A DNA stretch of 64,000 nucleotides from CAVSRC01 sp963785065 (GTDB taxonomy: Bacteria > Pseudomonadota > Alphaproteobacteria > Rhizobiales > Kaistiaceae). The number at the start of each line of letters is the position of its first letter. Positions within the stretch are counted from its first letter, which is position 1. The stretch is from contig CAWATX010000002.1 in assembly GCA_963785065.1 (NCBI GenBank), positions 1,984,001 to 2,048,000 on the forward strand. The letters are read 5' to 3'. A program made the position numbers and the translations under genes. Under the pieces are notes generated by a model. It saw nothing but the letters and a program-made list of their open reading frames with translations. It made no database searches and was not told the DNA's origin. Positions 26,279-35,445 of this stretch are shown piece by piece.

Positions 26279-26710
26279 ATGATTTCAGCGACAGCCGTCG
26301 AGCACCTGATGCGACTAGGCCGGCAGCGTGGCGCCTTGGACATCGATGACATCCGACAAGTGCTGCAGGTCGATACAATGAGCATGGAGGACCTCGCCGG
26401 CACGGTGGCGCGGCTGGAAGACGCCGGTATCTCGGTCGAGATCGATCCCGCCTTGCTGGCGCGTCGTCGCGAGGGAACGTCCCCGCCGGAGGCGACACTT
26501 GCATCCGTGCCTTTGCGACGCGGCGAACAAGCGGCGGAGGTTGATGACAGGCTATCCAACCTCGGTTCTTCCATCACGACGGCCAGAGGGGGGGTGAGCC
26601 CCTCAGCTCGGCCAACAGGCAAACAGGCACAAGGCAACGCCGTCATCTTCGTCCTAGCGGCAGCACTTATCTTGCTTGTCTTGGTCGTGGGTATTTGGCA
26701 CTTCGTTTGA
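26279..26710 (+). CDS. Sigma-70 region 1.1-like domain fused to a C-terminal membrane anchor
   Basis: The 143-residue protein starts at ATG 26279, 8 nt after AAGGAG. Residues ~5-55 (HLMRLGRQRGALDIDDIRQV and DLAGTVARLEDAGISVEID) resemble sigma factor region 1.1, the small domain that masks DNA-binding in free housekeeping sigma. A linker of about 60 residues follows, and the protein ends in a membrane helix (VIFVLAAALILLVLVVGIWHFV). There is no DNA-binding sigma region. A membrane-held sigma 1.1 domain could tether or regulate RNA polymerase; that is inference from shape only. Confidence 0.6.
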   Translation: MISATAVEHLMRLGRQRGALDIDDIRQVLQVDTMSMEDLAGTVARLEDAGISVEIDPALLARRREGTSPPEATLASVPLRRGEQAAEVDDRLSNLGSSITTARGGVSPSARPTGKQAQGNAVIFVLAAALILLVLVVGIWHFV

Positions 26711-26780
26711 GACGAGCCCTCGCGCGTTGGAGGGTACGGCGTTTCGTTTCGGATTCGATGGCGAACTAGAGCCGCCTTTT

Positions 26781-27647
26781 ATGATGCCGGTAGAGATTCG
26801 ACACACAACGATCTATCACTACCGTCGACCGGTCAGCCTCGGTCCGCATCGGCTCATGCTTCGTCCGCGCGAGAGCCGCGATCTCCGGTTGATCGCCATG
26901 GACATAGCCGTCACTCCCGCCGCGCTGGTGACCTGGGCGCACGATGTTTCGGGCAATGCTGTCGCCACGGCCACGTTTCGATCCATGACCGACGCGCTCC
27001 GGATTGATGCGGTGAGCGAACTGGAGCTTGACGCCGTCGCCTGGCCGGTTTTCGACATTGCAGCTTCAGCCATCTCCTACCCCTTCCAATATTCAAGCGA
27101 CGAGTGGATCGACCTCGGCGCATTGGCAGTCCAGCAATACCCGGATCCGGCCGGCAGGTTGCGCAGCTGGGCACAATCGTTTGTCGGCGGCAATCCGACC
27201 AATACCCTGGCCCTGCTGAAAGACCTCAGCCTCGGCATTTCAGGGAACGTCGCCTACCAAAGCCGCGAACAGGAGGGCACGCAATCGCCTTTGCAGACGC
27301 TGGATCGCGGCTGGGGCGCCTGCCGGGACCTTGCCATTCTCCTGGTCGAAGCGGCGCGCTGCCTTGGCTTCGGCGCCAGGATCGTGTCGGGCTATCTGCA
27401 CAATCGGAATGCTGGGGCCATGGGCTCGGCGGTGGCGGGGTCGACGCACGCCTGGGCAGAGGTCTATGTGCCAGGCGCTGGCTGGATCACTTTCGATCCG
27501 ACCAACCGCAGCGTCGGCAACTTCAACCTGATCCCCGTTGCGGTCGGTCGCGACATTGGACAAGTCATTCCGGTCGCCGGAAGCTTCTCTGGCACCAACG
27601 ACGCGCTGCTGGAGATGTCAGTCGCGGTCGAGGTGAGGTCGTCCTAG
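26781..27647 (+). CDS. Transglutaminase-like protein (bacterial TGase/BTLCP type)
   Basis: The 288-residue protein has the N-terminal bacterial transglutaminase-like domain (EIRHTTIYHYRRPVSLGPHRLMLRPRESRD) and a papain-like core with catalytic Cys in WGACRDLAILL, His in STHAWAEVYVPG and Asp in FDPTN. Such proteins are cysteine proteases or amidases, often encoded next to ATP-grasp and circularly permuted ATP-grasp genes; those are absent here. Start is ATG 26781 or 26784; the upstream extension does not resemble the family. Confidence 0.88.
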   Translation: MMPVEIRHTTIYHYRRPVSLGPHRLMLRPRESRDLRLIAMDIAVTPAALVTWAHDVSGNAVATATFRSMTDALRIDAVSELELDAVAWPVFDIAASAISYPFQYSSDEWIDLGALAVQQYPDPAGRLRSWAQSFVGGNPTNTLALLKDLSLGISGNVAYQSREQEGTQSPLQTLDRGWGACRDLAILLVEAARCLGFGARIVSGYLHNRNAGAMGSAVAGSTHAWAEVYVPGAGWITFDPTNRSVGNFNLIPVAVGRDIGQVIPVAGSFSGTNDALLEMSVAVEVRSS

Positions 27648-27720
27648 GCTGAATGGCTTCATCAGGCGCGGTCCCTGAGTGTGGATCGAGTTCCCCCTTT
27701 TCAACGCGATAGACGCTCCC

Positions 27721-29001
27721 ATGTGGAACTTGCTGGAATATGTCGCCCTGCTTTTCACAGTTACGGCCGGATTTGCCTATGCCAACCATTACGTTCTGGG
27801 GCTGCCGCGAAACTCTGGTCTGCTGGTCATTGCGTTGGCGGCATCGCTTGGTCTGCGCCTGGTCCAGTTCGAGTTCCCGTCGATCGGGCTCTCCACATTG
27901 CTCCGTGACAACCTTGCCAGGGCAGATCTCAGCTCACTTCTGCTGAACGGATTCCTTGGATTTCTCCTGTTCGCCGGCGCGCTCAATGTCGATGTCAGGG
28001 AACTCCTCGACCGCAAGTGGACGATTCTCGCGCTTTCGACGGTCGGCGTGCTGTTGTCCACCTTCGCGATGGCTGCCGGCGTCTTCGGCATCTTTCGTCT
28101 CGTCGGAGTTGACGTCCCGCTCAGCTACTGTCTCGTTTTTGGTGCGCTGCTCTCGCCGACGGACCCGGTCACTGTCCTTAATATCCTGGGGCGATTGGGT
28201 GTCCCCACACAGTTGCGGGCGATCATCGGTGGAGAAAGCCTGTTCAACGATGGCATGGGCATCGTGCTCTACGCCATCTTCCTGCAGTATGCGACAAGTG
28301 GCGGCGAAGCGAGCCCCACCGTGCTGGGGGTATTTCTGGACGTCCTGCGCGAGGCGGGAGGTGGGGTTTTGCTCGGCCTCGTTGTCGGTGGCGCGGCGCT
28401 TGCCGTGATACGCAGTATCGACGAGTACAACACCGAACTGATGATCTCACTTGCACTCGTCACCGGCACGTTCGGACTGGCACAGAGCCTTGGCGTGTCG
28501 GGTCCGGTGGCGGTGGTCGTCGCTGGACTGCTAATGAGCAGCATCGGTGTCAGATATGCACTTAGCGGCTCGACTCACGACTATTTGCAGAAATTTTGGG
28601 CGCTGACGGACGAGGTGCTCAACTCTCTGCTGTTCCTGCTGATCGGCCTGGAATTCGCCGCTATTGATCTGCGGTGGACGTTCCTCATGGCTGCGGGGAT
28701 GGCAATTCCGTTGTCACTCGCGGTCCGTGGCCTGAGCGTCACCATGGCCAGCCTGCCGCTGAATCTTGGTGCAACGCGCAAATTAAGCGCCGTCGCGTTG
28801 TTCACATGGAGCGGCTTGCGCGGCGGGATCTCGGTTGCCTTGGTGCTGTCGCTGCCGGTCAGTCCCTATCGGGATGCGTTAGTGACGGCCTGCTATGGCG
28901 TCGTCATCTTCACGATGATCGTTCAGGGGTTGAGTCTGCGACGCGTTGCCTCGTTGCTGTACCCGACGCGAGATCGCCCCATGGTCGAAGACACGGCCTG
29001 A
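27721..29001 (+). CDS. CPA1-type Na+/H+ antiporter
   Basis: The 426-residue protein has about 12 membrane segments and the CPA1 core motifs: SPTDPVTVLNILGRLGVP, ESLFNDGMGIVLYAIF (Asn-Asp ion-binding pair) and GPVAVVVAGLLM. It exchanges Na+ for H+ across the inner membrane and so supports pH and salt tolerance. I use ATG 27721; a GTG at 27679 would add 14 polar residues. The gene lies 73 nt after the transglutaminase gene on the same strand. Confidence 0.92.
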   Translation: MWNLLEYVALLFTVTAGFAYANHYVLGLPRNSGLLVIALAASLGLRLVQFEFPSIGLSTLLRDNLARADLSSLLLNGFLGFLLFAGALNVDVRELLDRKWTILALSTVGVLLSTFAMAAGVFGIFRLVGVDVPLSYCLVFGALLSPTDPVTVLNILGRLGVPTQLRAIIGGESLFNDGMGIVLYAIFLQYATSGGEASPTVLGVFLDVLREAGGGVLLGLVVGGAALAVIRSIDEYNTELMISLALVTGTFGLAQSLGVSGPVAVVVAGLLMSSIGVRYALSGSTHDYLQKFWALTDEVLNSLLFLLIGLEFAAIDLRWTFLMAAGMAIPLSLAVRGLSVTMASLPLNLGATRKLSAVALFTWSGLRGGISVALVLSLPVSPYRDALVTACYGVVIFTMIVQGLSLRRVASLLYPTRDRPMVEDTA

Positions 29002-29377
29002 ATCCGGATCGTTTCTCAGCGGGTATCGTGCCTGCTTTGGTGAGCGCTGACGCGCAATTCCCCCGGCCGAACCGCGCGCCATGCCACCGTGGTGGCTGCG
29101 ACCGAGTCGGGAGAAGGAAAGGGGAGGGCCGCGCCCTCTTCTGTTTGGAGGCACTCCGATCGTTCCCTGCCTGTGCGCAACGCGCTTACGCGCTCATTGG
29201 CGCTTCCTGGGTCATCGGAACACGCGTCGCGCCGTTGATGACACCCTGGCTCGGTATCCCGATCACCTGGATGCACAAATCCTCGCGAACCATCGTGCTG
29301 TTGCTGTGGACAAAGACGCAAAAGCGGCCATGTTGAAGGGCGGGCAACTGCCAGGACGGAGGATTCCGTCCTGACGT
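29002..29377. other. Gene-free stretch
   Basis: No frame here looks like a protein on either strand. It separates the antiporter from a convergent gene and may carry the 3' ends of both transcripts. Confidence 0.45.
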
Positions 29378-29653
29378 TCAGATTTTGATTTCTCGCCAGC
29401 CCCACAGAACCAGGGCCGCTCCGGCTGCTGCGCCGAGAAACAGCCCACCGAGTCCCGCGGTCAACAAAAACAGAGCGACAAGGTGGAAGCCAATGAACGC
29501 TCCCGCGATGCCGACGAGCGCGCTCGTGAGGTCGGCTCGCCGCCCGCCAACTATCTGCCGCGTCAGCCAGCCGGGTCGGGCGAATCTTTGTGCGATGATC
29601 CCGGCCGCAATTCCGATAGCCAGCACGATCAGGAAGACGAGTATCGGGTCCAT
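29378..29653 (-). CDS. GlsB/YeaQ-like small membrane protein
   Basis: The 91-residue protein begins MDPILVFLIVLAIGIAAGII, has the Gly-rich loop around GGRRADLTSALVGIAGAFIGF and a third helix ending LVLWGWREIKI. It is a more divergent relative of the protein at 21374-21628. Its leader contains the C-rich-loop hairpin and motif copy 5, so it is the protein-coding gene most directly tied to that leader. Family function is unknown beyond stress association. Confidence 0.7.
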   Translation of the reverse strand: MDPILVFLIVLAIGIAAGIIAQRFARPGWLTRQIVGGRRADLTSALVGIAGAFIGFHLVALFLLTAGLGGLFLGAAAGAALVLWGWREIKI

Positions 29654-29696
29654 CGGGTTCTGCGATCCTTTTTTTGGGCGAGCCAAATGCGAGATG

Positions 29697-29840
29697 ATGA
29701 CCCGTGACCAGTCGGGGGCGGGGGGCGCTGTTGAGCCGGTCACGGGTCGGTCGCAGCAGCCCTGGTGGGGTACGAGAGGGCAGCCGCGATCTGAATGGTG
29801 CCTCGATGTCGACTGTAGCTGAGACAAGGCCGCGAAGACG
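29697..29840 (-). ncRNA. Candidate small RNA/structured leader, second copy
   Basis: On the minus strand this stretch follows motif copy 5 and matches the stretch after motif copy 4 in several blocks (CAGCTA, TTCAGATCGC, CTGCGACC, CCCGTGACCGG). It ends in the 46-nt hairpin at 29701-29746 with a 9-11 bp stem and a loop rich in cytosines. It may be the 5' leader of 29378-29653 or an independent RNA. Confidence 0.4.
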
Positions 29841-29858
29841 AGGCTCGGAATATACTCA
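29841..29858 (-). promoter_or_regulatory. Island motif copy 5 (TGAGTATATTCCGAGCCT)
   Basis: Two differences from consensus. It points toward 29378-29653, with the hairpin stretch in between. Confidence 0.5.
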
Positions 29859-29959
29859 GGTCGCTCCGGCGGCCGAGTGGCGATCGCAGCGCTGGATCGT
29901 CGAACACGCGCGATCAGCGATACGGTCCTTCCCCAGCCGCTGAGTGGCCGCACCGCGGA

Positions 29960-30124
29960 TCAGAGGCGGCCCATGACCACCAACACGACGAGGAAGATAA
30001 GAACGACGCCCAAGACGCTCATGCCGCCGTGACCGAAGCCGTATCCGTAGCCGCCAAAGCGACCGCTAAAGCCGCCAAGCAAAAAGACTATGAGAACGAT
30101 GACAAGTATGAGTCCGATGGACAT
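29960..30124 (-). CDS. 54-residue DUF3309-like membrane protein, copy 2
   Basis: The protein starts MSIGLILVIVLIVFLLGG, has the same GRFGGYGYGFGHGG hinge as copy 1 at 20644-20808 and a second hydrophobic segment ending VVMGRL. The first halves of the two proteins are nearly identical and the second halves differ, which suggests an old duplication. It was read directly from the minus strand. Confidence 0.7.
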   Translation of the reverse strand: MSIGLILVIVLIVFLLGGFSGRFGGYGYGFGHGGMSVLGVVLIFLVVLVVMGRL

Positions 30125-30194
30125 ATCCCGTCTCCTGTTGGGTTTCCTCGCGGGCCGTCGCTAAGGGGCCGCCCACGAAAAAAGGTCGGCTGAC

Positions 30195-30341
30195 CTACTT
30201 CGTCTGGATGGAGATGCCGCTCGTGCCAACGTTGATGTCGATGCCGGCGGTTTGCTGACGTTCCTGATAGTACAGGTAGCCGACCACTCCCATGACGACG
30301 ACAAGAGCGCCGATAATCAGGTAGAGACTGTTGCGATTCAT
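30195..30341 (-). CDS. 48-residue single-pass membrane protein
   Basis: The minus strand encodes MNRNSLYLIIGALVVVMGVV, then YLYYQERQQTAGIDINVGTS and a short end. Small proteins of this design (one helix, then a short YQE-containing tail) recur in rhizobia. It starts 13 nt after the CsbD-like gene stop on the same strand, so the two are probably co-transcribed. Confidence 0.6.
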   Translation of the reverse strand: MNRNSLYLIIGALVVVMGVVGYLYYQERQQTAGIDINVGTSGISIQTK

Positions 30342-30353
30342 CGGCTGGTCGCC

Positions 30354-30527
30354 TCATTTGCCCTTGAGCAAATCCTTGAGGCCACCGACAGCGTTCTGCA
30401 CTTTGCCGGTTGCTTCATCAGCCCAGCCATCGGATTCCAGCTTGGCGTCGCCGACGGCTTTGCCGACCGCCACCTTGAACTTACCTTTGACGACTTTCGC
30501 CGAACCGGCAATGCGATCCTTGTCCAC
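30354..30527 (-). CDS. CsbD-family stress protein
   Basis: The 57-residue protein MDKDRIAGSAKVVKGKFKVA...GDAKLESDGWADEATGKVQNAVGGLKDLLKGK is a clear CsbD family member, a small hydrophilic general-stress protein first seen under sigma-B control in Bacillus. The start is GTG 30527 with an AAGGAGAG site. It was read directly because it is too short for most gene finders. Its molecular role is unknown. Confidence 0.85.
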   Translation of the reverse strand: MDKDRIAGSAKVVKGKFKVAVGKAVGDAKLESDGWADEATGKVQNAVGGLKDLLKGK

Positions 30528-30658
30528 GTTCTCTCTCCTTGTTCATCAAGATTATCTCGCCAGACCACCACAGCGAGAGCCTTCGGATCGGCTGTTGTCG
30601 GTGACGGTCCGTCAATAGGAATGCCGCGACGGAATGGCGGCACTCCCGGCCCGGGTGG

Positions 30659-30913
30659 TCATGCACGACAGCGGTCGCGATAGAGCCGGCCGTGGTAGCG
30701 ATAGGTACACCAGCCGTTGTTGGCGTGATCGACAAGCACCGCGCCGGCAAGCGCGCCGACCCCAGCGCCGACGACCGCACCAAGGACGGAATTGGTGGCG
30801 ACGCCGCCAACAGCCGCGCCGACGACACCGCCGCTGATAGCGCCTTCCTGGGTCGTGCATGCGCCGAGACTGAGCATGGAGATCGCCGCAAGCGCGATCG
30901 AAATCTTCTTCAT
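30659..30913 (-). CDS. Glycine-zipper lipoprotein
   Basis: The 84-residue protein has a lipoprotein signal peptide with lipobox LGAC (Cys19), then a Gly/Ala-rich glycine-zipper segment (GGVVGAAVGGVATNSVLGAVVGAGVGALAGAVL) and a short Cys-containing tail (WCTYRYHGRLYRDRCRA). Such proteins insert into or associate with the outer membrane. Motif copy 6 points at it from 86 bp upstream. Confidence 0.85.
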   Translation of the reverse strand: MKKISIALAAISMLSLGACTTQEGAISGGVVGAAVGGVATNSVLGAVVGAGVGALAGAVLVDHANNGWCTYRYHGRLYRDRCRA

Positions 30914-30998
30914 TTTGGGCTCCTGTTGGGACCAACGCGAATGTGCTGCATTCGCCGGTCTCCTCACTGAAACTTGCGCTGAAAGATCGTGCGCCAAC

Positions 30999-31016
30999 AG
31001 GCTCGGAAACTACTTA
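30999..31016 (-). promoter_or_regulatory. Island motif copy 6 (TAAGTAGTTTCCGAGCCT)
   Basis: One difference from consensus; oriented toward the glycine-zipper lipoprotein gene 86 bp away. Confidence 0.55.
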
Positions 31017-31077
31017 CGGCCTGGCCTTGAGGCGGCCTCTGCCTTGCGGCACAGGTGTTGCGCGGGCGGCCGATCGA

Positions 31078-34000
31078 TCATTGCCGAGTGGCGGCAACCG
31101 CCAATCGGGCGAGCGCCGGAAGCGACTTGGAGCCGGTTCTTCTCATGATTTCGGCGCGATGGTTCTCGACCGTCCGTTGGCTGATGCCGAGATCCGCGGC
31201 AATGTTCTTGCTGGGGTGGCCGGCGAGAACCAGGTCCATGATCTGCCGCTGCCGCGCCGTAAGCTTGGCTATATGCTCCGCCGCTTCCTCCTGCCAGGCG
31301 GACAGCTTGGTGGCATCCCGCGCGTGGTCCAGAGCGCGCTCGATGCTGGCAAGCAGTTGTCTGCTGCCGATCGGCTTCTCGATGAAGTCGAAGGCGCCTG
31401 CCTTCATGGCCTGAACCGCTATTGGCACGTCGCTGTTGCCGGTCATCATGATGGCTGGCAGTCGATTGTCGACGTCCGGCAAGCGCTGGAGTAGCTCGAT
31501 ACCGCTCATCCCTGGCAGGTATGCATCGATCAGCAGACATCCTTCGCGGCCCGGACGGTAGGCTTCGAGGAATGCCTCGCATGTCGGGTAGTCCTCTACC
31601 GTTCGGTCGTCGTCTTCGAGCAGTGAACGCATCGCCTCGCGCAGCTGGTCGTCGTCATCGACGACGAAAATGGTCGATGAGCCTGGTTCGCCGGGCGCTT
31701 CGGCGATGGCTCGGGCTGCCGGCGGCGTCGCGGATTGAGACTGAAGGAGCGTCTGAATGGTTTCCGTCAGCTCGCGCAATTTCACCGGCTTGTTGAGGCG
31801 CACGCAATGCTGCCCACCGATTTCGCGGAGCGTGTGGGTCGAGATATCGCCAGTCAGAATGATGACTGGAATCTGGCTGCCACACCTTTCGCGCAGTTTT
31901 GCAGCGACCTGCAGTCCGTTCATGCCATGCGGCAGATTGTAGTCCGCGAGGATAAGGTCGGGCCGAGCGATTTGTCGCCCGACGCTGTCCAGCGCGGCGA
32001 TGCCGTCAGGCGCCGTCACCACGCGATGGCCCTCGTCCTTGAGAAGATAATCGAGAAGGTCGCGCACTTCAGGATCGTCCTCAACGACCAGGATCGCGCC
32101 GGTGCGGATAGCTTTTTCAACGGTCGCCGGTCGATCGCCCTCAGGCGGCGCGGCAACTTCGTTTGGCAGTAGAGGCACTTCGATGGCAAAGGCCGAGCCC
32201 TTGCCAACCTGCGAACGGACGTGGACCTGGTGGCGGAGCAGATCCGCCAGGCGACGCACAATGGAGAGGCCAAGGCCGAGGCCACGCTTGCGCTCACGCG
32301 CGGCGTTATCAAGCTGATGATACTCCTCAAAGATTGCTTTCAGTTCCTCGGCCGGTATGCCATCGCCGGTATCACTAACCTCGATGGCGAGGCTGCCACC
32401 GTGCCGCCGGCAACCGAGCAGGACCTTGCCGCGACTGGTGTATTTCAATGCATTCGAAAGCAGATTCCGGACCATCTGCTCCAGCAGTCGCGGATCGCTG
32501 CCTATCGAAAGGCTGCAGGGAACCACACGCAAAGCAAGACCCTGCGCTTGCGCGTTGGGGGTGAACTCGTCCTGCATGCGCGCGAGCAAATCGTTGACAG
32601 GGAATCGGACCACTTCGGAGCGAATGGTGCCAGCCTCGATCTGGTTTATGTCGAGCAGTGCGTTCAGCATGCCCGACATGGCATTCATCGTATCATCGAG
32701 CCGCGCGACGAGATTCTGCGCCTTTTCGCCTTCGACGATCTTCGCCAGCTGCCCCTGAAGCAAAGCGAGCGTCTGCAGGGGTTGACGGAGGTCATGACTG
32801 GCGGCAGCGAGAAAGCGTGACTTTGCAGCGGTGGCCAATTGCGCTTGATGCTCGGCAGCTTCCAGCGCGTCCCTGACGCGTCTGCGCTCGGTGATGTCGG
32901 TAAAGGTGACGACGACGCCTTCGACTCCTCCAAGCTGGGTGCGATAGGGCAATATGCGACGGATGTACCATGCTCCCGTCTTTGCTTGGATCTCTCGATC
33001 GATAGGGGCAGAGGTCCGCAGCACCCTGCCGGCGTCCTCGGAGAGGGCCCCATCGCTGGTCTGTGAACTGAGATCCGCGAGCGGTCGGCCGATATCGCCG
33101 GGGAGAATATTGAAGAGCAGCCGGGTGGCCGGCGTGAAGAAGCGGATATTGAGGTCGGAGTCCAGAAAGAGCGTCGCGACATCAGTGCTATAGAGGACAT
33201 TCTGCAGGTCGTTCGAGGTCGTGCGCTGCTTTTCCAGGGTTTCCTGGAGTTGACCGTTGAGGGCGGTGAGTTCCTCGTTGAGCGATTGCAGTTCCTCCTT
33301 GGACGTCAGCAGTTCCTCGTTGGTCGATTGAAATTCCTCGTTGACCGACAAGGCCTCTTCGTTGACTAGCTTCTGCTCCTCGTTCGAGGACTCCAGTTCG
33401 CGGATCGCGGCCTGCAGGTCGGCTCTGGCGGTTTCGAGTTCCTGCTCGAGTTTGGCGATCCGCGGGACATCCTGCGACGCGCTCTGGCGGCGCTGTCCCG
33501 GCTTCGGCTTGAGCACATCATCAACGAAGCCGATCAGCAGGAATTGTTCGCCTTCGTTGAGGATGGGCCGAACGTCTACGCTGAACGAGGCCGCGCCGCC
33601 GTCGTCGCTCGCCCGACCGCCCGCGACGACGATGCGCAAGTTCTCCTGAACGGCCCGCTCTATTGCCGACCTGAGCTTGTTGCGAATACCGGGACGCACC
33701 ATGGCCAGCAGATCGAATATGGGGCTTCCCGGCGCCACGCGCAGGTAGCGATCGATCGGTCCCAGGGAAAAGAGGCATTCGTGCTTGCTGTTGATCAGCA
33801 CCGCCGCCGGCGCGTAGGCCTCCAGGACCAGCCGTCGACACAAGTCGGCGAGAGCGACCTGATGCGACGCCGCCGCACTTTGCCCGGGGCGCGCCGGGAC
33901 ACGCACGCCGTCACCGCCGCTCATCGAAAAGCCGAGCTCACCTGGCCGGCTGCGGCCGACATGCCGGAAGATCCGTCCCGCCTTCGAAATCACCTCGAAG

Positions 34001-35445
34001 CGGCCATCAGACGTGTCTACCGTCTCTGAACTGCCGAGCAGCAGAATGCCACCCTCGTGCAGCGCAAAATGGAACGCCGAGAGCACCCTCGCTTGCGCTT
34101 CCGGCGCCAGATAGATCAGGAGATTGCGGCACGACACCAGATCCAGGCGGGAGAACGGGGGATCGGTCAGAACATCTTGGGCCGTGAAGACCACGCTTGC
34201 GCGCAACTCCGGCAACACGCGATATCCGTACTCTTCCCTTGTAAAGAAACGGGCAAGCCGCTCTGGTGAAACCTCTGCCTCGATGGCTTCCGGATAGAAG
34301 CCCTCTCGGGCGTTGGCGACCGCATCCGAATCGATATCGGAGGCAAAGACCTGAAGCTTGACGTTGCTCTTTGCCGCACTGATGGCTTCGCGGAACAGCA
34401 TTGCTAGGGAGTACGTCTCCTCGCCGGTGCTGCACCCGGCGACCCAGATGCGCAGCGGCTGGTCGGATGGCTGCCGGCGGACGAGATCAGGAATGATCCT
34501 CTCCGCCAGGACATCAAATACCTGTCGATCGCGGAAGAAGCTCGTGACATTGATGAGCAGGTCACTTGCGAGAAGGTCGAGTTCGTCCGGGGTGCTGCGC
34601 AGAGCCTCGAGATAACGCTCTATCCCGTCGGTCTCGATCGCGGCCATCGCCATGCGCCGCTCGATCCGGCGCTGCAGGGTTCCCGACTTGTACAGCCTGA
34701 AATCGTGCCCTGTCGTCGTGTGCAGGAGTTCGATTATCCCGGGCAACCACTCAGGCGCCCCGTCCTTCGGGCGTGATCCGATCTGCGTCCGCGTGAGAGT
34801 CATCCGCCGGTCGTAGGTGACCAGCGCATTGGGGATGTTCGCAACCGGCAGGACGAGATCCACAGCACCCGTCGCGATCGCGTTGCGCGGCATGCCGTCA
34901 AAGCCGGCCTCACCGGGATCCTGTGCGATGACCAGGCCGCCATTCTCCTTGATCGCCTTCAGCCCGAGTGTGCCGTCCGCACCGGTTCCCGAAAGGATCA
35001 CCGCGACCGCTCGCGGGCCGTACTCCTCCGCCAGGGAATGCAGGAGGAAGTCGAAAGGCAGGCGTGCACCATGAGGTGCCTTAGGTAGCGACAATCGCAG
35101 GGCGCCGTCGCTCATGGACAGATAAGTTCCCGGTGGAATGACATAGAGATGGTCCGGCTCGAGCGGCATTCCCTCGTTCGCTTGGCACACAGTCATCGAT
35201 GTGTGCCCGGCCAGCAGGTCCACCATCATGCTCTCGTGGGTCGGGTCGAGATGCTGGACCAGAATGAAGGCTATGCCGTTGCCGGCAGGCATTCCGTCCA
35301 TAAGCCTTCTGCAGGCTTCCAGGCCGCCGGCCGAGGCACCTATCCCGACAACCGCGAAGTCGCTGGCGGCGCGGTGGGCTGCGGGCGTACGCCGGCTCGA
35401 CTTGGGTCGTGCTACCCTGGTCTGTGTCGAACGGTGCTGCGGCAT
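31078..35445 (-). CDS. CheB-CheR-PAS-histidine kinase-REC-REC-LuxR hybrid signalling protein
   Basis: This 1455-residue protein joins, in order: CheB methylesterase (roughly 30-215, catalytic Ser38, His65, Asp157), CheR methyltransferase (235-495, VAGCSTGEETYSL), a PAS-like region, a Glu-rich coiled coil (665-750), a PAS domain (755-855), a HisKA/HATPase kinase (His884 in ASHDLRQP, then GLGLGLSIVRR), a REC domain (Asp1168), and a FixJ-like end of REC plus LuxR helix-turn-helix (RQRQIMDLVLAG...RTVENHRAEI). The kinase and its DNA-binding output thus sit in one chain. I start at ATG 35445; a GTG at 35523 is possible. It is on the strand opposite to its neighbour genes at 35696. Confidence 0.9.
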   Translation of the reverse strand: MPQHRSTQTRVARPKSSRRTPAAHRAASDFAVVGIGASAGGLEACRRLMDGMPAGNGIAFILVQHLDPTHESMMVDLLAGHTSMTVCQANEGMPLEPDHLYVIPPGTYLSMSDGALRLSLPKAPHGARLPFDFLLHSLAEEYGPRAVAVILSGTGADGTLGLKAIKENGGLVIAQDPGEAGFDGMPRNAIATGAVDLVLPVANIPNALVTYDRRMTLTRTQIGSRPKDGAPEWLPGIIELLHTTTGHDFRLYKSGTLQRRIERRMAMAAIETDGIERYLEALRSTPDELDLLASDLLINVTSFFRDRQVFDVLAERIIPDLVRRQPSDQPLRIWVAGCSTGEETYSLAMLFREAISAAKSNVKLQVFASDIDSDAVANAREGFYPEAIEAEVSPERLARFFTREEYGYRVLPELRASVVFTAQDVLTDPPFSRLDLVSCRNLLIYLAPEAQARVLSAFHFALHEGGILLLGSSETVDTSDGRFEVISKAGRIFRHVGRSRPGELGFSMSGGDGVRVPARPGQSAAASHQVALADLCRRLVLEAYAPAAVLINSKHECLFSLGPIDRYLRVAPGSPIFDLLAMVRPGIRNKLRSAIERAVQENLRIVVAGGRASDDGGAASFSVDVRPILNEGEQFLLIGFVDDVLKPKPGQRRQSASQDVPRIAKLEQELETARADLQAAIRELESSNEEQKLVNEEALSVNEEFQSTNEELLTSKEELQSLNEELTALNGQLQETLEKQRTTSNDLQNVLYSTDVATLFLDSDLNIRFFTPATRLLFNILPGDIGRPLADLSSQTSDGALSEDAGRVLRTSAPIDREIQAKTGAWYIRRILPYRTQLGGVEGVVVTFTDITERRRVRDALEAAEHQAQLATAAKSRFLAAASHDLRQPLQTLALLQGQLAKIVEGEKAQNLVARLDDTMNAMSGMLNALLDINQIEAGTIRSEVVRFPVNDLLARMQDEFTPNAQAQGLALRVVPCSLSIGSDPRLLEQMVRNLLSNALKYTSRGKVLLGCRRHGGSLAIEVSDTGDGIPAEELKAIFEEYHQLDNAARERKRGLGLGLSIVRRLADLLRHQVHVRSQVGKGSAFAIEVPLLPNEVAAPPEGDRPATVEKAIRTGAILVVEDDPEVRDLLDYLLKDEGHRVVTAPDGIAALDSVGRQIARPDLILADYNLPHGMNGLQVAAKLRERCGSQIPVIILTGDISTHTLREIGGQHCVRLNKPVKLRELTETIQTLLQSQSATPPAARAIAEAPGEPGSSTIFVVDDDDQLREAMRSLLEDDDRTVEDYPTCEAFLEAYRPGREGCLLIDAYLPGMSGIELLQRLPDVDNRLPAIMMTGNSDVPIAVQAMKAGAFDFIEKPIGSRQLLASIERALDHARDATKLSAWQEEAAEHIAKLTARQRQIMDLVLAGHPSKNIAADLGISQRTVENHRAEIMRRTGSKSLPALARLAVAATRQ

